This document shows positions 7,583 to 15,670 of a stretch of DNA of 38,777 nt, piece by piece. The notes below the pieces were generated by a model that was not told where the DNA came from, did no database searches, and saw only the letters and a list, made by a program, of their open reading frames with translations. The stretch lies in NCBI GenBank assembly GCA_031265035.1, contig JAISDE010000142.1, forward strand, positions 1 through 38,777. Direction: 5' to 3'. A program made the position numbers and the translations under genes. The stretch is from Peptococcaceae bacterium (GTDB lineage: Bacteria > Bacillota > Peptococcia > DRI-13 > UBA5745). The number at the start of each line of letters is the position of its first letter. Positions within the stretch are counted from its first letter, which is position 1.

Positions 7583-8098
7583 TCACTTTTCCTTTTCCCC
7601 CAGCGTCTTTGTGTAATAAAACTTACCCCAACCACCATCTAAAACTACTTCCTCAGCCTTGCCTGTGGTACCTGAGAAATATATGCCGACCCTGCTATTC
7701 CTGTTAGCGATGACGACCCACCAATTGACCTTTAAAACCAAATCCCGGGAAGGCTTGCCCAGCAGCTCAATCGCTTCCTCTTTGGTCGTTTCCGCTGTTA
7801 CCCGGGCTAAAACGGTATCAATATATATTTGTTCCTCCGCTGGGATATCATCGTTTCCCGGGTTTATCGCGCTGCCCAAAAAAACAACGGCGAAAAACAG
7901 CAAGGGCATCCACCCCGCTATTACCGCTATCTTTCTGACGACAGGATTCCTCGCCTTACTATTCTTGAAAAAGTATGGGGAGGTCAATAAAAACATAAAC
8001 AAGCTTATTGCCGCGGGGATGAGTCGCGAGGCAAAAAGATTGTATACCAGTATCATTAAATACAGCAGCGAAAACGCTACAGCAAGCTTTTTCCCCAT
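7583..8098 (-). CDS. Membrane-anchored protein with C-terminal SmpA-like domain
   Basis: A 171-residue protein with hydrophobic segments at about 5-23, 26-44 and 59-78, then an exported-looking domain from about residue 80. The latter has TKEEAIELLGKPSRD, the pattern of SmpA/OmlA-like lipoprotein domains, and ends GWGKFYYTKTLGEKEK. Function unknown. The ATG start has a weak GAGG site; a TTG two codons earlier is an alternative. The stop overlaps a possible GTG start of the Schlafen-type gene. A duplicate of its tail lies at 4936-4992 and a DUF2089 relic lies just upstream, so it probably belonged to a DUF2089 cassette. Confidence 0.65.
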   Translation of the reverse strand: MGKKLAVAFSLLYLMILVYNLFASRLIPAAISLFMFLLTSPYFFKNSKARNPVVRKIAVIAGWMPLLFFAVVFLGSAINPGNDDIPAEEQIYIDTVLARVTAETTKEEAIELLGKPSRDLVLKVNWWVVIANRNSRVGIYFSGTTGKAEEVVLDGGWGKFYYTKTLGEKEK

Positions 8099-8120
8099 GG
8101 CCAACCGCCTCGTATCAATC

Positions 8121-8165
8121 TATTGCCGCGCCATTTCTTTCAGTGGCCGGAAGCCCGCGAAAATT
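8121..8165 (-). pseudogene. Relic of a second DUF2089-type gene
   Basis: About 45 bases match 5534-5579, inside the DUF2089-type gene, almost perfectly. The stretch encodes the LKEMARQY helix-turn-helix core but has lost one base, which breaks the frame. It sits between the membrane protein at 7583 and the stop codon of the gene at 8164. Confidence 0.8.
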
Positions 8166-9174
8166 AAACATTGCCTTTCCAGGCGTTTGGCTCAGCGCCA
8201 TTGTTGAGCGACGCCCAATAGCTCGCTACAGGGTTCGGGTCATTTTTGTCGCGGTATGACAGCAACGTGTCATACCAACCCCGTTGTGACACCCCAAACC
8301 CATTGGCGAGGCCGATATCTGACAGACCATCGGCGCCAAGCTCTATTTTGAACACAGCGTCTTTTATATTGGCCAACCCTATTTTTTGGAGTTCCGTCAG
8401 TCCGTCCTTGATATAAGAAACTGTCGCCGCCGCCTCATTTAGCAGAGTTTGAGACATCAGCGAGCCGCTATATTCGGCGGATACCTTCTCGCCGATGACC
8501 TCAAATACATCGCGGCGGTCAGGTGTGAGAATAGCGTCGTCCTCAAACCGCAAATCAGCCAGTGAAAGCCCAGTCCATTGTCTGAGCGCGCTGTCTATTT
8601 GATATTTTTTCAACTGGTTTTTTGTGACTTGAACAGGGACATCGTTTGTTGAGTTTTTGATATGGGCGAACATCAGCCGACCAAGGCTGGTAGTATTCCA
8701 AGCTTTGGCCATCCCGTCGTTGGGGTCGACTCGCGCGGCATTGAGCGCGTTAGCTATCTGTTCCGCTTTCCCGGCATTTTCCCCTGAAACGTTGAACCTG
8801 TAGCTTGAGTCAACCGAAATCTCGAAATTCTCCCCAGCGACAATCTCAATCCCGTTTTCCCGCAACGCGCCGGCCACCGCGTCATTCATATAGTCGCGCT
8901 GCTGGATACGCCTTTGGGCAAGTTCTATTTGGATCATACGAATATTGCCGTTTTCGTCGCGGAGATACTGCTGCTCTCGCGGCAGGCTTGATTGAACTCT
9001 GGCGTTTACACTCAGGACAACCTCGTCCCTTATCACTGGCGCGCGCGCGGCAGGGCCAAGATCATTCACTTTTACGCGCCCGGTACGCGCCCCCGCCCGC
9101 TTTTGTGGCAACATAGAGTCAAGAAGCGCTTTTCTCTGCTGAAAAAGATAATCATTCATGTTGCTGATGTTCAT
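8164..9174 (-). CDS. Unrecognised 336-residue soluble protein
   Basis: No family was recognised. There is no signal peptide, membrane segment or metal motif. The N-terminus is short and helical (MNISNMNDYLFQQRKALLD), followed by a basic, Ala-rich stretch to about residue 50 and a Gln/Arg-rich helical region (QIELAQRRIQQRDYMNDAV). Residues 110-140 look beta-like. The C-terminus has an aromatic GWYDTLLSYRDKND segment. The ATG start follows GAGGTGGGG at about nine bases. It could be a secreted or effector-like protein, but that is guesswork. Its stop codon falls at the edge of the DUF2089 relic, as if a recombination joint lies here. Confidence 0.55.
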   Translation of the reverse strand: MNISNMNDYLFQQRKALLDSMLPQKRAGARTGRVKVNDLGPAARAPVIRDEVVLSVNARVQSSLPREQQYLRDENGNIRMIQIELAQRRIQQRDYMNDAVAGALRENGIEIVAGENFEISVDSSYRFNVSGENAGKAEQIANALNAARVDPNDGMAKAWNTTSLGRLMFAHIKNSTNDVPVQVTKNQLKKYQIDSALRQWTGLSLADLRFEDDAILTPDRRDVFEVIGEKVSAEYSGSLMSQTLLNEAAATVSYIKDGLTELQKIGLANIKDAVFKIELGADGLSDIGLANGFGVSQRGWYDTLLSYRDKNDPNPVASYWASLNNGAEPNAWKGNV

Positions 9175-9574
9175 AACTCAACCCCACCTCGCCATCTATG
9201 GGAGTAAGCCAAATGCCAAAACTCTCCTGCCGGGTCGGCCCGGGCCGGCATACCCCTACTGTATTATTATCGAACGAAACGAGGAAAACTTAACCGTTCC
9301 CCGCCCCTTTTTTGCAGGCTGTTCAAAGGTGTCCGCGAACTGGATAGCAGTCAATAGCCTATATTTATCGCGATATGCCCGTTTGCTATAATGTAACAAG
9401 GATGTCTTCGATCTGCGAGAGGAGTTGAGAAAGGTAAATCAAACTCCGTTATCACCCCGCTCTTGGTTACTCGCCCAATCTTATTCCCTTGATTCTCGCT
9501 AAACCAAAGAGCGTTATAATTGCCAAAAACAATAAGACATCTTATTACAACAGGGCAGAATTATGCAAGCAGTA
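9175..9574. other. 400-base gap without a convincing gene
   Basis: Only short or shadow open frames are present. A TATAAT at 9387-9392 has a poor -35 and is followed by a nine-codon frame only. A plus-frame stretch near 9403-9475 (DVFDLREELRKVNQ) could be a decayed coding fragment but has no start. Nothing else is supported. Confidence 0.4.
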
Positions 9575-9603
9575 TTGCGTATCTATGCTATTTGCTGTAT
9601 AAT
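9575..9603 (+). promoter_or_regulatory. Promoter of the interrupted toxin-antitoxin operon
   Basis: TTGCGT (9575-9580), 17-base spacer, consensus TATAAT (9598-9603). The antitoxin start lies 26 bases downstream, behind AAAAAGGAG. Confidence 0.65.
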
Positions 9604-9628
9604 AGAATGCAAGAAAAAGGAGTTGATT

Positions 9629-9737
9629 ATGTTGGCAAATAAAACATTGGCGGACAAAGCGATTACCGTCCGAGTGGACGGCGCGACAAAGGAACAGGCT
9701 GAAAAAATGCTGGACGAGATGGGCATTAACATGACAA
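9629..9737 (+). pseudogene. RelB/DinJ-type antitoxin gene, 5' part, interrupted by an IS
   Basis: The frame starts at ATG behind AAAAAGGAG and encodes the ribbon-helix-helix start MLANKTLADKAITVRVDGAT, ending MGINMTT. At that point the IS begins, and a stop in the IS terminates the product after 37 residues. The 3' half resumes at 11695. Rejoined across the 7-bp target duplication, the antitoxin would be about 103 residues and complete, so the insertion looks recent. Confidence 0.85.
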
Positions 9738-9822
9738 CGTAAATCCCCTGAAATAATTATAAGTGTACCATCAGCCAAATGCGTAAAGCGCTTGAAATAA
9801 AGGAATTTCGCGTATTTGATAC

Positions 9823-9875
9823 TTGACAAACTATAGCCTATACACGTATAATATGGATATATTATACGTGTATAG
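9823..9875 (+). promoter_or_regulatory. Transposase promoter embedded in a perfect 15-bp inverted repeat
   Basis: TTGACA (9823-9828), 18-base spacer and TATAAT (9847-9852). The -10 is the end of the left arm of a perfect inverted repeat: CTATACACGTATAAT (9838-9852), an 8-base centre, and ATTATACGTGTATAG (9861-9875). The core ACGTATAAT recurs in the right end of the IS (11668-11677). A transcript would fold into a hairpin just before the start codon, or the site may bind transposase. Confidence 0.7.
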
Positions 9876-9886
9876 GGCGGTTTGAG

Positions 9887-11665
9887 ATGCATATTATTGA
9901 GAACTACAACGCTAAAGCGGACAGAGTATATTGCTACGTCGGCGAATGCCAATGGGACAGGCTGGTCAAAAAATATATCAACACCAGGATCTCAATCGGG
10001 CACCTTGATGGCACGCCAACCTATTTCGTGCCAAACAGAAGATTTATGGCGCTCTTTTCCATGGAAGCGAGGGGCCAAGAGATACTTGAAAGATTAGACA
10101 GGGACATCCTTGATGTCATAAGGACGAAATATGGGAGCAGCATCCAATTAGCCGACCGCGACGCCGGCGAAGAGCAGACGCGGGTCGCGCGCGCGGTTTT
10201 CTCGGGGCCGTCAATCGTATTCGGCGGCATCACGTCGCGCTACCACATAGACGCGATGCTCAAACGAGCTTTTGGAGAGAGCGACGCGATGGAAATACTG
10301 GCGCTGGCGTGGTATCTGGTGTCCGAGGGGGACGCGCTCGTCAACAGCGACGTGTGGCTGAGTCATTTTGAGAACCCAGCCGGCGGGGAGATCAGCAGCC
10401 AGAATATAACAAAACTTTTGGATCGCGTTGGGCAGGACGGAATCATGTCGTTTTACAAGCAATGGCTGGAGGGGTTCGGAAAGACCGGCGACAAGACGCT
10501 CTACGACCTGACCTCAATATCCTGGTATGGTCGTGGCATCGACATGGCCGATTGGGGGCACAATCGAGACGGCGAGAATTTGCCCCAGGTTAATTTCGCG
10601 CTGCTTTGCGCGCGGAAGTCGGCGATGCCGCTTTTCGCCTGGCCGCTGAACGGCAGCGTGTCTGACGTGAGAACACTGGAGAACACTCTGGGATTCTTGC
10701 GCAAGCTCGACTGCAAACCGGACTGCCTTATGATGGATCGCGGCTTCGCGAGCATGGACAACATCTCCTTCATGCTGAAGAATGGCTATGTGTTCTTGCA
10801 AGCCGCGCGGCTGAACGCCGGATGGGTCCGCGACGCCATAGACGCGGGGAGGGGGATCAGGCTTCGCCCCGACTCCATGCTGAGGGTCGGGAACAGGACA
10901 TACTACGCCAGCACTACAAAATGCCAGTGGGTCGCGCTGAGAAAAACGGACAAGAAAGGGAATGTTTCCGAACCGGAGGTATTGGTGTATCAATGCGGAA
11001 CCGCTAAGGGGGAAAGATATATGGCTAAGGAAGGCGAGAAGATCATCAGCCAGCACCCATGTGTGGCGCATGTTCTTTTCTGCCAAGATCTCGTTGGCCC
11101 GCAGTGGGACTTGTTCATGGGGAAACTGAACGATGAGTATCGGCGGCTCATCAGCGATCCCAGCGCGGCGCCTGCCAACGAGCTAAAGACATACTTTATT
11201 ATTGAGAGGAAGAAATGGGCCAGGGTGCGGAGCGTGGATTTCAATATGGAACGGATCGAGCGGCACCGAGATAAATACGCCGGGCATATTTGCTTCATCA
11301 CAAACGATAAAACCATCAGTCTGGCTGCTGACGCTCTCGGAGAGTACTCAACACGGGACTATATTGAGAAAGACTTTGACGAGATGAAAAACGACCTGGA
11401 CATGCGCAGGATTCGGGTACACACCGATGAGAGGATGAAAGCGCGCCTGCTTATCCAGTTCATCGCCGAAATTTATATGAGGGAGATCAGGGTGCGCCTG
11501 CGGGACTCAGTTGAGTGCAGAAAGATGACAAGGAAGCAGATCGCCTCCCATATCAAGGGCATATACAAGATAAAGTTTACTGGAAAGTATAGGGACATCT
11601 GCCCTGAACTCTCAAAGTCACAACGGGCGATATTGGCGGCTTTGGGGCTGAACGATTCAAGATAA
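9887..11665 (+). CDS. IS4-superfamily transposase
   Basis: A 592-residue DDE transposase that cuts and joins the element's ends. The acidic residues are D207 (DLTSIS), D284 (LMMDRGF) and E494. The last lies in a textbook Y-(2)-R-(3)-E-(6)-K signature (Y487, R490, E494, K501), diagnostic of the IS4 superfamily. The long insertion between the second D and the E (about 210 residues) fits IS1634-type enzymes. The frame is uninterrupted, so the element may be active. The ATG is preceded only by a weak GAG site, which together with the start-proximal hairpin would keep expression low, as usual for transposases. Confidence 0.92.
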   Translation: MHIIENYNAKADRVYCYVGECQWDRLVKKYINTRISIGHLDGTPTYFVPNRRFMALFSMEARGQEILERLDRDILDVIRTKYGSSIQLADRDAGEEQTRVARAVFSGPSIVFGGITSRYHIDAMLKRAFGESDAMEILALAWYLVSEGDALVNSDVWLSHFENPAGGEISSQNITKLLDRVGQDGIMSFYKQWLEGFGKTGDKTLYDLTSISWYGRGIDMADWGHNRDGENLPQVNFALLCARKSAMPLFAWPLNGSVSDVRTLENTLGFLRKLDCKPDCLMMDRGFASMDNISFMLKNGYVFLQAARLNAGWVRDAIDAGRGIRLRPDSMLRVGNRTYYASTTKCQWVALRKTDKKGNVSEPEVLVYQCGTAKGERYMAKEGEKIISQHPCVAHVLFCQDLVGPQWDLFMGKLNDEYRRLISDPSAAPANELKTYFIIERKKWARVRSVDFNMERIERHRDKYAGHICFITNDKTISLAADALGEYSTRDYIEKDFDEMKNDLDMRRIRVHTDERMKARLLIQFIAEIYMREIRVRLRDSVECRKMTRKQIASHIKGIYKIKFTGKYRDICPELSKSQRAILAALGLNDSR

Positions 11666-11694
11666 TACACGTATAATTCTCTGGGGGATTTACG

Positions 11695-11904
11695 ATGACA
11701 ACCTACATCGCGTCAAGCCTTAAAGCCTTAGTCCGCGAGCGAAGAATCCCCTTTGATATGGTCACGCGAGAGTATCTAGCGGATCAAATCATTCTGGCAA
11801 AACTGGCCGAAGCCGAAAGAGAGATTGCCGACCCAAACACTGTGTTATTAGACCATGACGAAATTTTTGGCCCAATCAGGAAGCAATTCGGTTATGAAGT
11901 ATAG
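11695..11904 (+). pseudogene. RelB/DinJ-type antitoxin gene, 3' part
   Basis: Continuation of the antitoxin split by the IS: MTTYIASSLKALVRERRIPF is the typical RelB/DinJ core running on from MGIN before the insertion, and the toxin-binding tail ends IRKQFGYEV. It has an internal ATG but lacks the DNA-binding strand, so it is unlikely to repress. It overlaps the toxin start by 11 bases, the usual coupled layout. Confidence 0.85.
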
Positions 11905-12022
11905 GGTTCGGCATACGCCGCTATCCAACCGAGAAGTAGCCGCCATAGCCAAAGCCCTCGCGCGATATCCTAAAAAACTTATTCCGCGCGACGCCATTGA
12001 TTTTTTCCCTTCATTAACTTAA
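11894..12022 (+). pseudogene. Truncated RelE/ParE-type toxin
   Basis: It starts inside the antitoxin end and encodes MKYRVRHTPLSNREVAAIAK then ALARYPKK, which is the N-terminal helix region of RelE/ParE-superfamily toxins. It ends after 42 residues, about half the family length, without the catalytic C-terminal strands. The toxin was probably already dead or is a decay product. Confidence 0.65.
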
Positions 12023-12023
12023 A

Positions 12024-13379
12024 ATGGTAATGACGGGAGGGATCAATATAATTATCTTAAAACGCGGCCTGACTTATCTCTTGCTCCTGCTGTTTTGCAA
12101 CATCGTCCTCGTAGCGGGCGCCCTGCCCGGAGCCGCGGCCATATTGGCCGCTGTCGCGCTGGCCGTCTTTTATATTCGCTTCAACGTGATCCCCCGGGGG
12201 GACAAATCCCCCCAGCGCCGGCTCAGGATCCTGATCGGCGGCTATGAGTTGGCCCTGGCCGCTATCACCTGCTTTACTTTTGAGATTTTAGCTTACCTCT
12301 ATATCATCCTAGGCCCAACAAATATCGCGATACCCGCCCTCACCGTTAACGCCCTGATAAGCGCCGGCCTGATCTTTATTCTGCTCTTCAACGGCATAGC
12401 CCGCATATTTGTCTGCTCCGGCCAGTTGGGGATTATGCCCAGAGTACTTTTGGCGCTTTTCTGGTGGCTGCCGGTGGTGAACCTTCTCCTGCTCAGGCAA
12501 TTTCTCAGCGCGTCCAGCGGCGAATATGAGTTCACGCTTCAAAAGCGTCAACTCAACGCGGCGCGGCGGCAGGATGAGCTGTGCAAGACCCGTTACCCGC
12601 TCTTGCTGGTACACGGGATATTTTTTCGGGACTGGGAGAATTTCAATTACTGGGGCCGAATAGCTAGGGAATTGACGGACAACGGCGCCGCGATATATTA
12701 CGGCAAACATCAGTCCTCCGCCTCGGTGGAGCGATGCGCGGGCGAACTCAAACAATGCGTCTTGGATATCCTGCGGGAGACCGGCCAGGAAAAGGTCAAT
12801 ATCATAGCGCACTCCAAGGGCGGCCTCGACTCGCGGTACGCGATCAGCTGTCTCGGCCTGGGCGAGCGGGTAGCGTCCCTCACGACTATCAATACGCCGC
12901 ACCTGGGCTGCGAATATGTGCGCAAGCTATTGGACGCCATCCCGGCCAAGGCGGTATCGGCCATAGGTAAAGGGTATGAGTCAATCTATACCAAACTGGG
13001 CGACGACAACCCTGATTTTCTCAATGGGCTGAAGAACCTCACCGATCAGGAATGCGCCCGGCTGAACGGCGTCATGCCAGACCACCCCGCCGTTTTATAC
13101 CAAAGCGTCGGCTCGCGGATGCGGTCGGCCGCCAGCGCCGTCTTCCCGCTGAGTTTGGGCTATTCCATTATCAAGCTCTCCGGCGGCGGCGACAACGACG
13201 GTCTCGTCACCACGGCGTCAATGGTATGGGGCGATTTTCTCGGCGTCGTCAGCCCCAAAGGCCGGGATGGTATTTCCCACGGCGACATCATCGACCTGAC
13301 CCGCAAGAATATCAAGGGTTTCGACGTTTGCGAGTTTTATGTCGATCTGGTAAACAAGCTAAAGTTAAAGGGGCTGTGA
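12024..13379 (+). CDS. Membrane-anchored lipase-like alpha/beta hydrolase
   Basis: A 451-residue protein. Residues 10-160 contain about five hydrophobic segments. From about residue 190 there is an alpha/beta hydrolase domain with LLLVHGIF (oxyanion region), the nucleophile elbow AHSKGG (S264), TPHLG after it, and candidate acid D390 or D392 (GDNDG) and H419 (SHGD). This pattern matches triacylglycerol lipase/esterase proteins. It probably hydrolyses a lipid or ester at the membrane. The start is uncertain: ATG at 12024 or 12030 has no good ribosome site, while GGGAGGG at 12036-12042 would fit an unusual ATT or ATA start. It begins two bases after the toxin remnant, perhaps sharing its transcript. 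Confidence 0.75.
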   Translation: MVMTGGINIIILKRGLTYLLLLLFCNIVLVAGALPGAAAILAAVALAVFYIRFNVIPRGDKSPQRRLRILIGGYELALAAITCFTFEILAYLYIILGPTNIAIPALTVNALISAGLIFILLFNGIARIFVCSGQLGIMPRVLLALFWWLPVVNLLLLRQFLSASSGEYEFTLQKRQLNAARRQDELCKTRYPLLLVHGIFFRDWENFNYWGRIARELTDNGAAIYYGKHQSSASVERCAGELKQCVLDILRETGQEKVNIIAHSKGGLDSRYAISCLGLGERVASLTTINTPHLGCEYVRKLLDAIPAKAVSAIGKGYESIYTKLGDDNPDFLNGLKNLTDQECARLNGVMPDHPAVLYQSVGSRMRSAASAVFPLSLGYSIIKLSGGGDNDGLVTTASMVWGDFLGVVSPKGRDGISHGDIIDLTRKNIKGFDVCEFYVDLVNKLKLKGL

Positions 13380-13396
13380 TACCAGCATGTCAGCCT

Positions 13397-13453
13397 GGGC
13401 AATTAAGGTGGGCAATTAAACTTGCGATTTGCAAGGCCCTGTCAGCCTGTCAG
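13397..13453. repeat. Adjacent short duplications
   Basis: GGGCAATTAA occurs at 13397-13406 and 13410-13419 (13-base period), and CCTGTCAG is duplicated head to tail at 13438-13453. No gene is present. Confidence 0.75.
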
Positions 13454-13460
13454 ATTTTCA

Positions 13461-13489
13461 TGGAACTCGCTTAAAAAATATGATATACT
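13461..13489 (+). promoter_or_regulatory. Promoter of the histidine kinase / glycosyltransferase operon
   Basis: TGGAAC (13461-13466), 17-base spacer, TATACT (13484-13489), 69 bases before the kinase start. The same hexamer and spacing precede the gene at 3770. Confidence 0.5.
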
Positions 13490-13558
13490 ACCTGTGACTT
13501 GTGAAAATCCCAAAGAAAAATCTGATCGCCCGTATAACTAGCGGCGCAGGGGGAAAAC

Positions 13559-15628
13559 ATGCGCAATCCGGCTCATCAGGATCAACAAGCTACCGCTCCG
13601 CCCGACCGTCACCCGCCAGCTGGCGCCCAGCCGGCCCTTGACTATCCCTCGTCGGCCAGCGCCCAACCGGCGCCGGGCCAGGGACTGGCGGAGTTGATCG
13701 CCCATCTGCCCGGTATGCTCTATCAATGCCTGAACGAGCCGCCGGATTACCCTTTTACTTTCGTCAGCGACGGCTGTCTGAGCCTGACCGGCTGCCGGCC
13801 GGCGGAGCTACTGGGACAACCCTTCGCCAAATTTCTCGCCCTGGCCCATCCCGAGGACGCCCCGACGCTAAACGCCTTATATGAAAAGGCCGTCGCCGGC
13901 GGGTCGCCTTGGGAGATCACTTTTCGCCTGAGCCATCCGGACGGCGGCGTCAGATGGGTCTGGGCCAAAAGCTGGACGGCGGCTGGCGCGCCCGCCGCCG
14001 CCCCCAACCTGTCGGCGGACACTCCCACCGGCGCCCCCAATCTGTCGGCTGGCGCGCCCGCTCCCCATATACTGGAGGGCTTTTGCGCCGATATCACCGG
14101 GCAGCGCCATTTGGAGGCGGCGGAACTGGCCAACCAAGCCAAAACAGAGTTTCTGGTCAACATGAGCCATGAGATCCGCACCCCCATGAACGCCATTTTG
14201 GGCATGACCGATCTGGCCCTCCGACAAACCCCGCCCGAGCCGACGGGGGAATATTTGCGCAATATTCGGACAGCCTCCAATTCCCTGCTGGCTATCATCA
14301 ATGACATTTTGGATTTCTCCAAAATCGAGGCCGGCGCGATTGAGATCATGCCGGAACGATACGATACTCAGCCCTTTATTCACGACCTGGCGACCATGAT
14401 CGACATGCGAATTGGCAAAAAGCCCCTAGAATTTATCATAGAGGACGACCCGGATTTGCCCAGTGAGATGATCGGCGACGTGAGCAGGATCAAGCAAATC
14501 GCCATCAATCTGCTGACCAACGCCGTAAAATTCACCAAGACCGGCCATGTTCGCCTGCGGATCAACGCGGATAACACGCCGGACCCGGAAAAGGTTCAGC
14601 TAAACGTCGAGGTGGAGGATACCGGCATCGGCATCAAAAAAGAGGATATCGATCGCCTTTTCGGTTATTTCTCCCAGGTGGACACGAAAAGAAACCGCAA
14701 TATCGAGGGCACGGGCCTGGGCTTGGCCATCTCCAAACGGCTGGTCAACCTGATGGGCGGGGAAATCAAGGTGGAGAGCGTTTACCGCAAAGGCTCCTGT
14801 TTTCGGTTTTCTGTGCTTCAGGGCGTGGCCGACCGGACGCCGGCGGTACGGATCGCCCCGGCGACGGGCTGCCGGGCGGCGATCTGGCTGGACAACCGGG
14901 CCAAGGCCAAAAGCCTGGCCGACAAGCTAGAACGCCTGGGCGCGAGAGCGGAGATCATCTATTATCCGGAAAAACTCGCCCAGTACACCCATTTATTTTT
15001 TGATTATTACCGTTTTGACCGTTTCACGCCGGAAGAAGGGATCGAAACCAAGCTGATCGCCCTGAGCGGCAATTTCATGGACGAGCAGGATTTGCCTGGC
15101 GATGTGATCACCGTCCGCTCCCCTTTGTATTCCGCGGCGGTGGCGGAATTGTTGGACGCGGGCTACCACCGGCCAGTCGACCATGAGGCGGAAAACGAGG
15201 AACCCACCGATTTGATCCTCAGCGATACCCGCTTGCTGGTAGTGGACGACAATGAGATCAATTTGCTGGTGGCGGAAAATATGCTGGCGGCCTACGGCGG
15301 GGAAGTGGAGAAGGTTCGCTCCGGCCAGGAGGCGCTGGACATGGTTTATTCCGGCGATTACGACCTGGTGTTTATGGATCATATGATGCCGGATATGGAC
15401 GGGGTGGAGACGACGGCGCTGATCCGGCAGTTGCCGGGAGACAGGTTCAAGAACTTGCCCATCGTGGCGCTGACGGCCAATGTGGTGGGCGATGTCAGGG
15501 AAATGTTTCTCCGCAGCGGCCTGAATGATTTCCTGTCCAAGCCCATTCGCCTGCGGGAGGTAGAGCGGGTGTTGCGGCAATGGCTGCCCCGGGATAAGTG
15601 GTCACAAAGCGGCTTCGACGGCAGATAA
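13559..15628 (+). CDS. Hybrid sensor histidine kinase (PAS - HisKA - HATPase - degenerate REC - REC)
   Basis: A 689-residue cytosolic hybrid kinase with no membrane segment. Order: an Ala/Pro-rich start; a PAS fold at about 50-185 interrupted by an Ala/Pro repeat (APNLSA twice, about 145-170); HisKA with phosphoacceptor H204 in [11 protein letters not shown]; HATPase with N box (about 312-326), DTGIGI and [12 protein letters not shown]. Next come about 115 residues (422-537) shaped like a receiver but without the acidic pocket. The C-terminal receiver (558-678) has DD in VVDDNE, phosphoacceptor D607 in [11 protein letters not shown], and the conserved K in LSKP. It probably senses a soluble signal and relays phosphate internally. 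No separate response regulator is adjacent. ATG is chosen because of AGGGGG upstream. It leads an operon with the next two genes. Confidence 0.92.
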   Translation: MRNPAHQDQQATAPPDRHPPAGAQPALDYPSSASAQPAPGQGLAELIAHLPGMLYQCLNEPPDYPFTFVSDGCLSLTGCRPAELLGQPFAKFLALAHPEDAPTLNALYEKAVAGGSPWEITFRLSHPDGGVRWVWAKSWTAAGAPAAAPNLSADTPTGAPNLSAGAPAPHILEGFCADITGQRHLEAAELANQAKTEFLVNMSHEIRTPMNAILGMTDLALRQTPPEPTGEYLRNIRTASNSLLAIINDILDFSKIEAGAIEIMPERYDTQPFIHDLATMIDMRIGKKPLEFIIEDDPDLPSEMIGDVSRIKQIAINLLTNAVKFTKTGHVRLRINADNTPDPEKVQLNVEVEDTGIGIKKEDIDRLFGYFSQVDTKRNRNIEGTGLGLAISKRLVNLMGGEIKVESVYRKGSCFRFSVLQGVADRTPAVRIAPATGCRAAIWLDNRAKAKSLADKLERLGARAEIIYYPEKLAQYTHLFFDYYRFDRFTPEEGIETKLIALSGNFMDEQDLPGDVITVRSPLYSAAVAELLDAGYHRPVDHEAENEEPTDLILSDTRLLVVDDNEINLLVAENMLAAYGGEVEKVRSGQEALDMVYSGDYDLVFMDHMMPDMDGVETTALIRQLPGDRFKNLPIVALTANVVGDVREMFLRSGLNDFLSKPIRLREVERVLRQWLPRDKWSQSGFDGR

Positions 15629-15670
15629 ATTACCGCGGACAAATTTAGCGACGGAGGAACAAGCGACAAG

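Larger units (their letters stand above)
9738..11694 (+). mobile_element. Intact IS4-superfamily (IS1634-like) insertion sequence
   Basis: A 1957-bp element. The left end reads CGTAAATCCCC (9738-9748) and the right end is its perfect complement GGGGATTTACG (11684-11694). Similarity continues inward with gaps (ATTATAAGTGTA versus ATTATACGTGTA). The target ATGACAA is duplicated at 9731-9737 and 11695-11701; because the next base is C on both sides an 8-bp duplication is also possible. It carries one full-length transposase gene in the direction of the host antitoxin gene. The subfamily name is by transposase motif and size, not by database match. Confidence 0.85.

Noticed and set aside
9545-9952. 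A 135-codon minus-strand frame spanning the IS left end
   Set aside because: It crosses the element boundary and the disrupted antitoxin gene, and has no ribosome site; it could not predate the insertion.
13559-14100. A separate N-terminal sensor gene before the histidine kinase
   Set aside because: The frame is continuous from the ATG with a good ribosome site, and no stop or second start with a ribosome site separates the PAS region.
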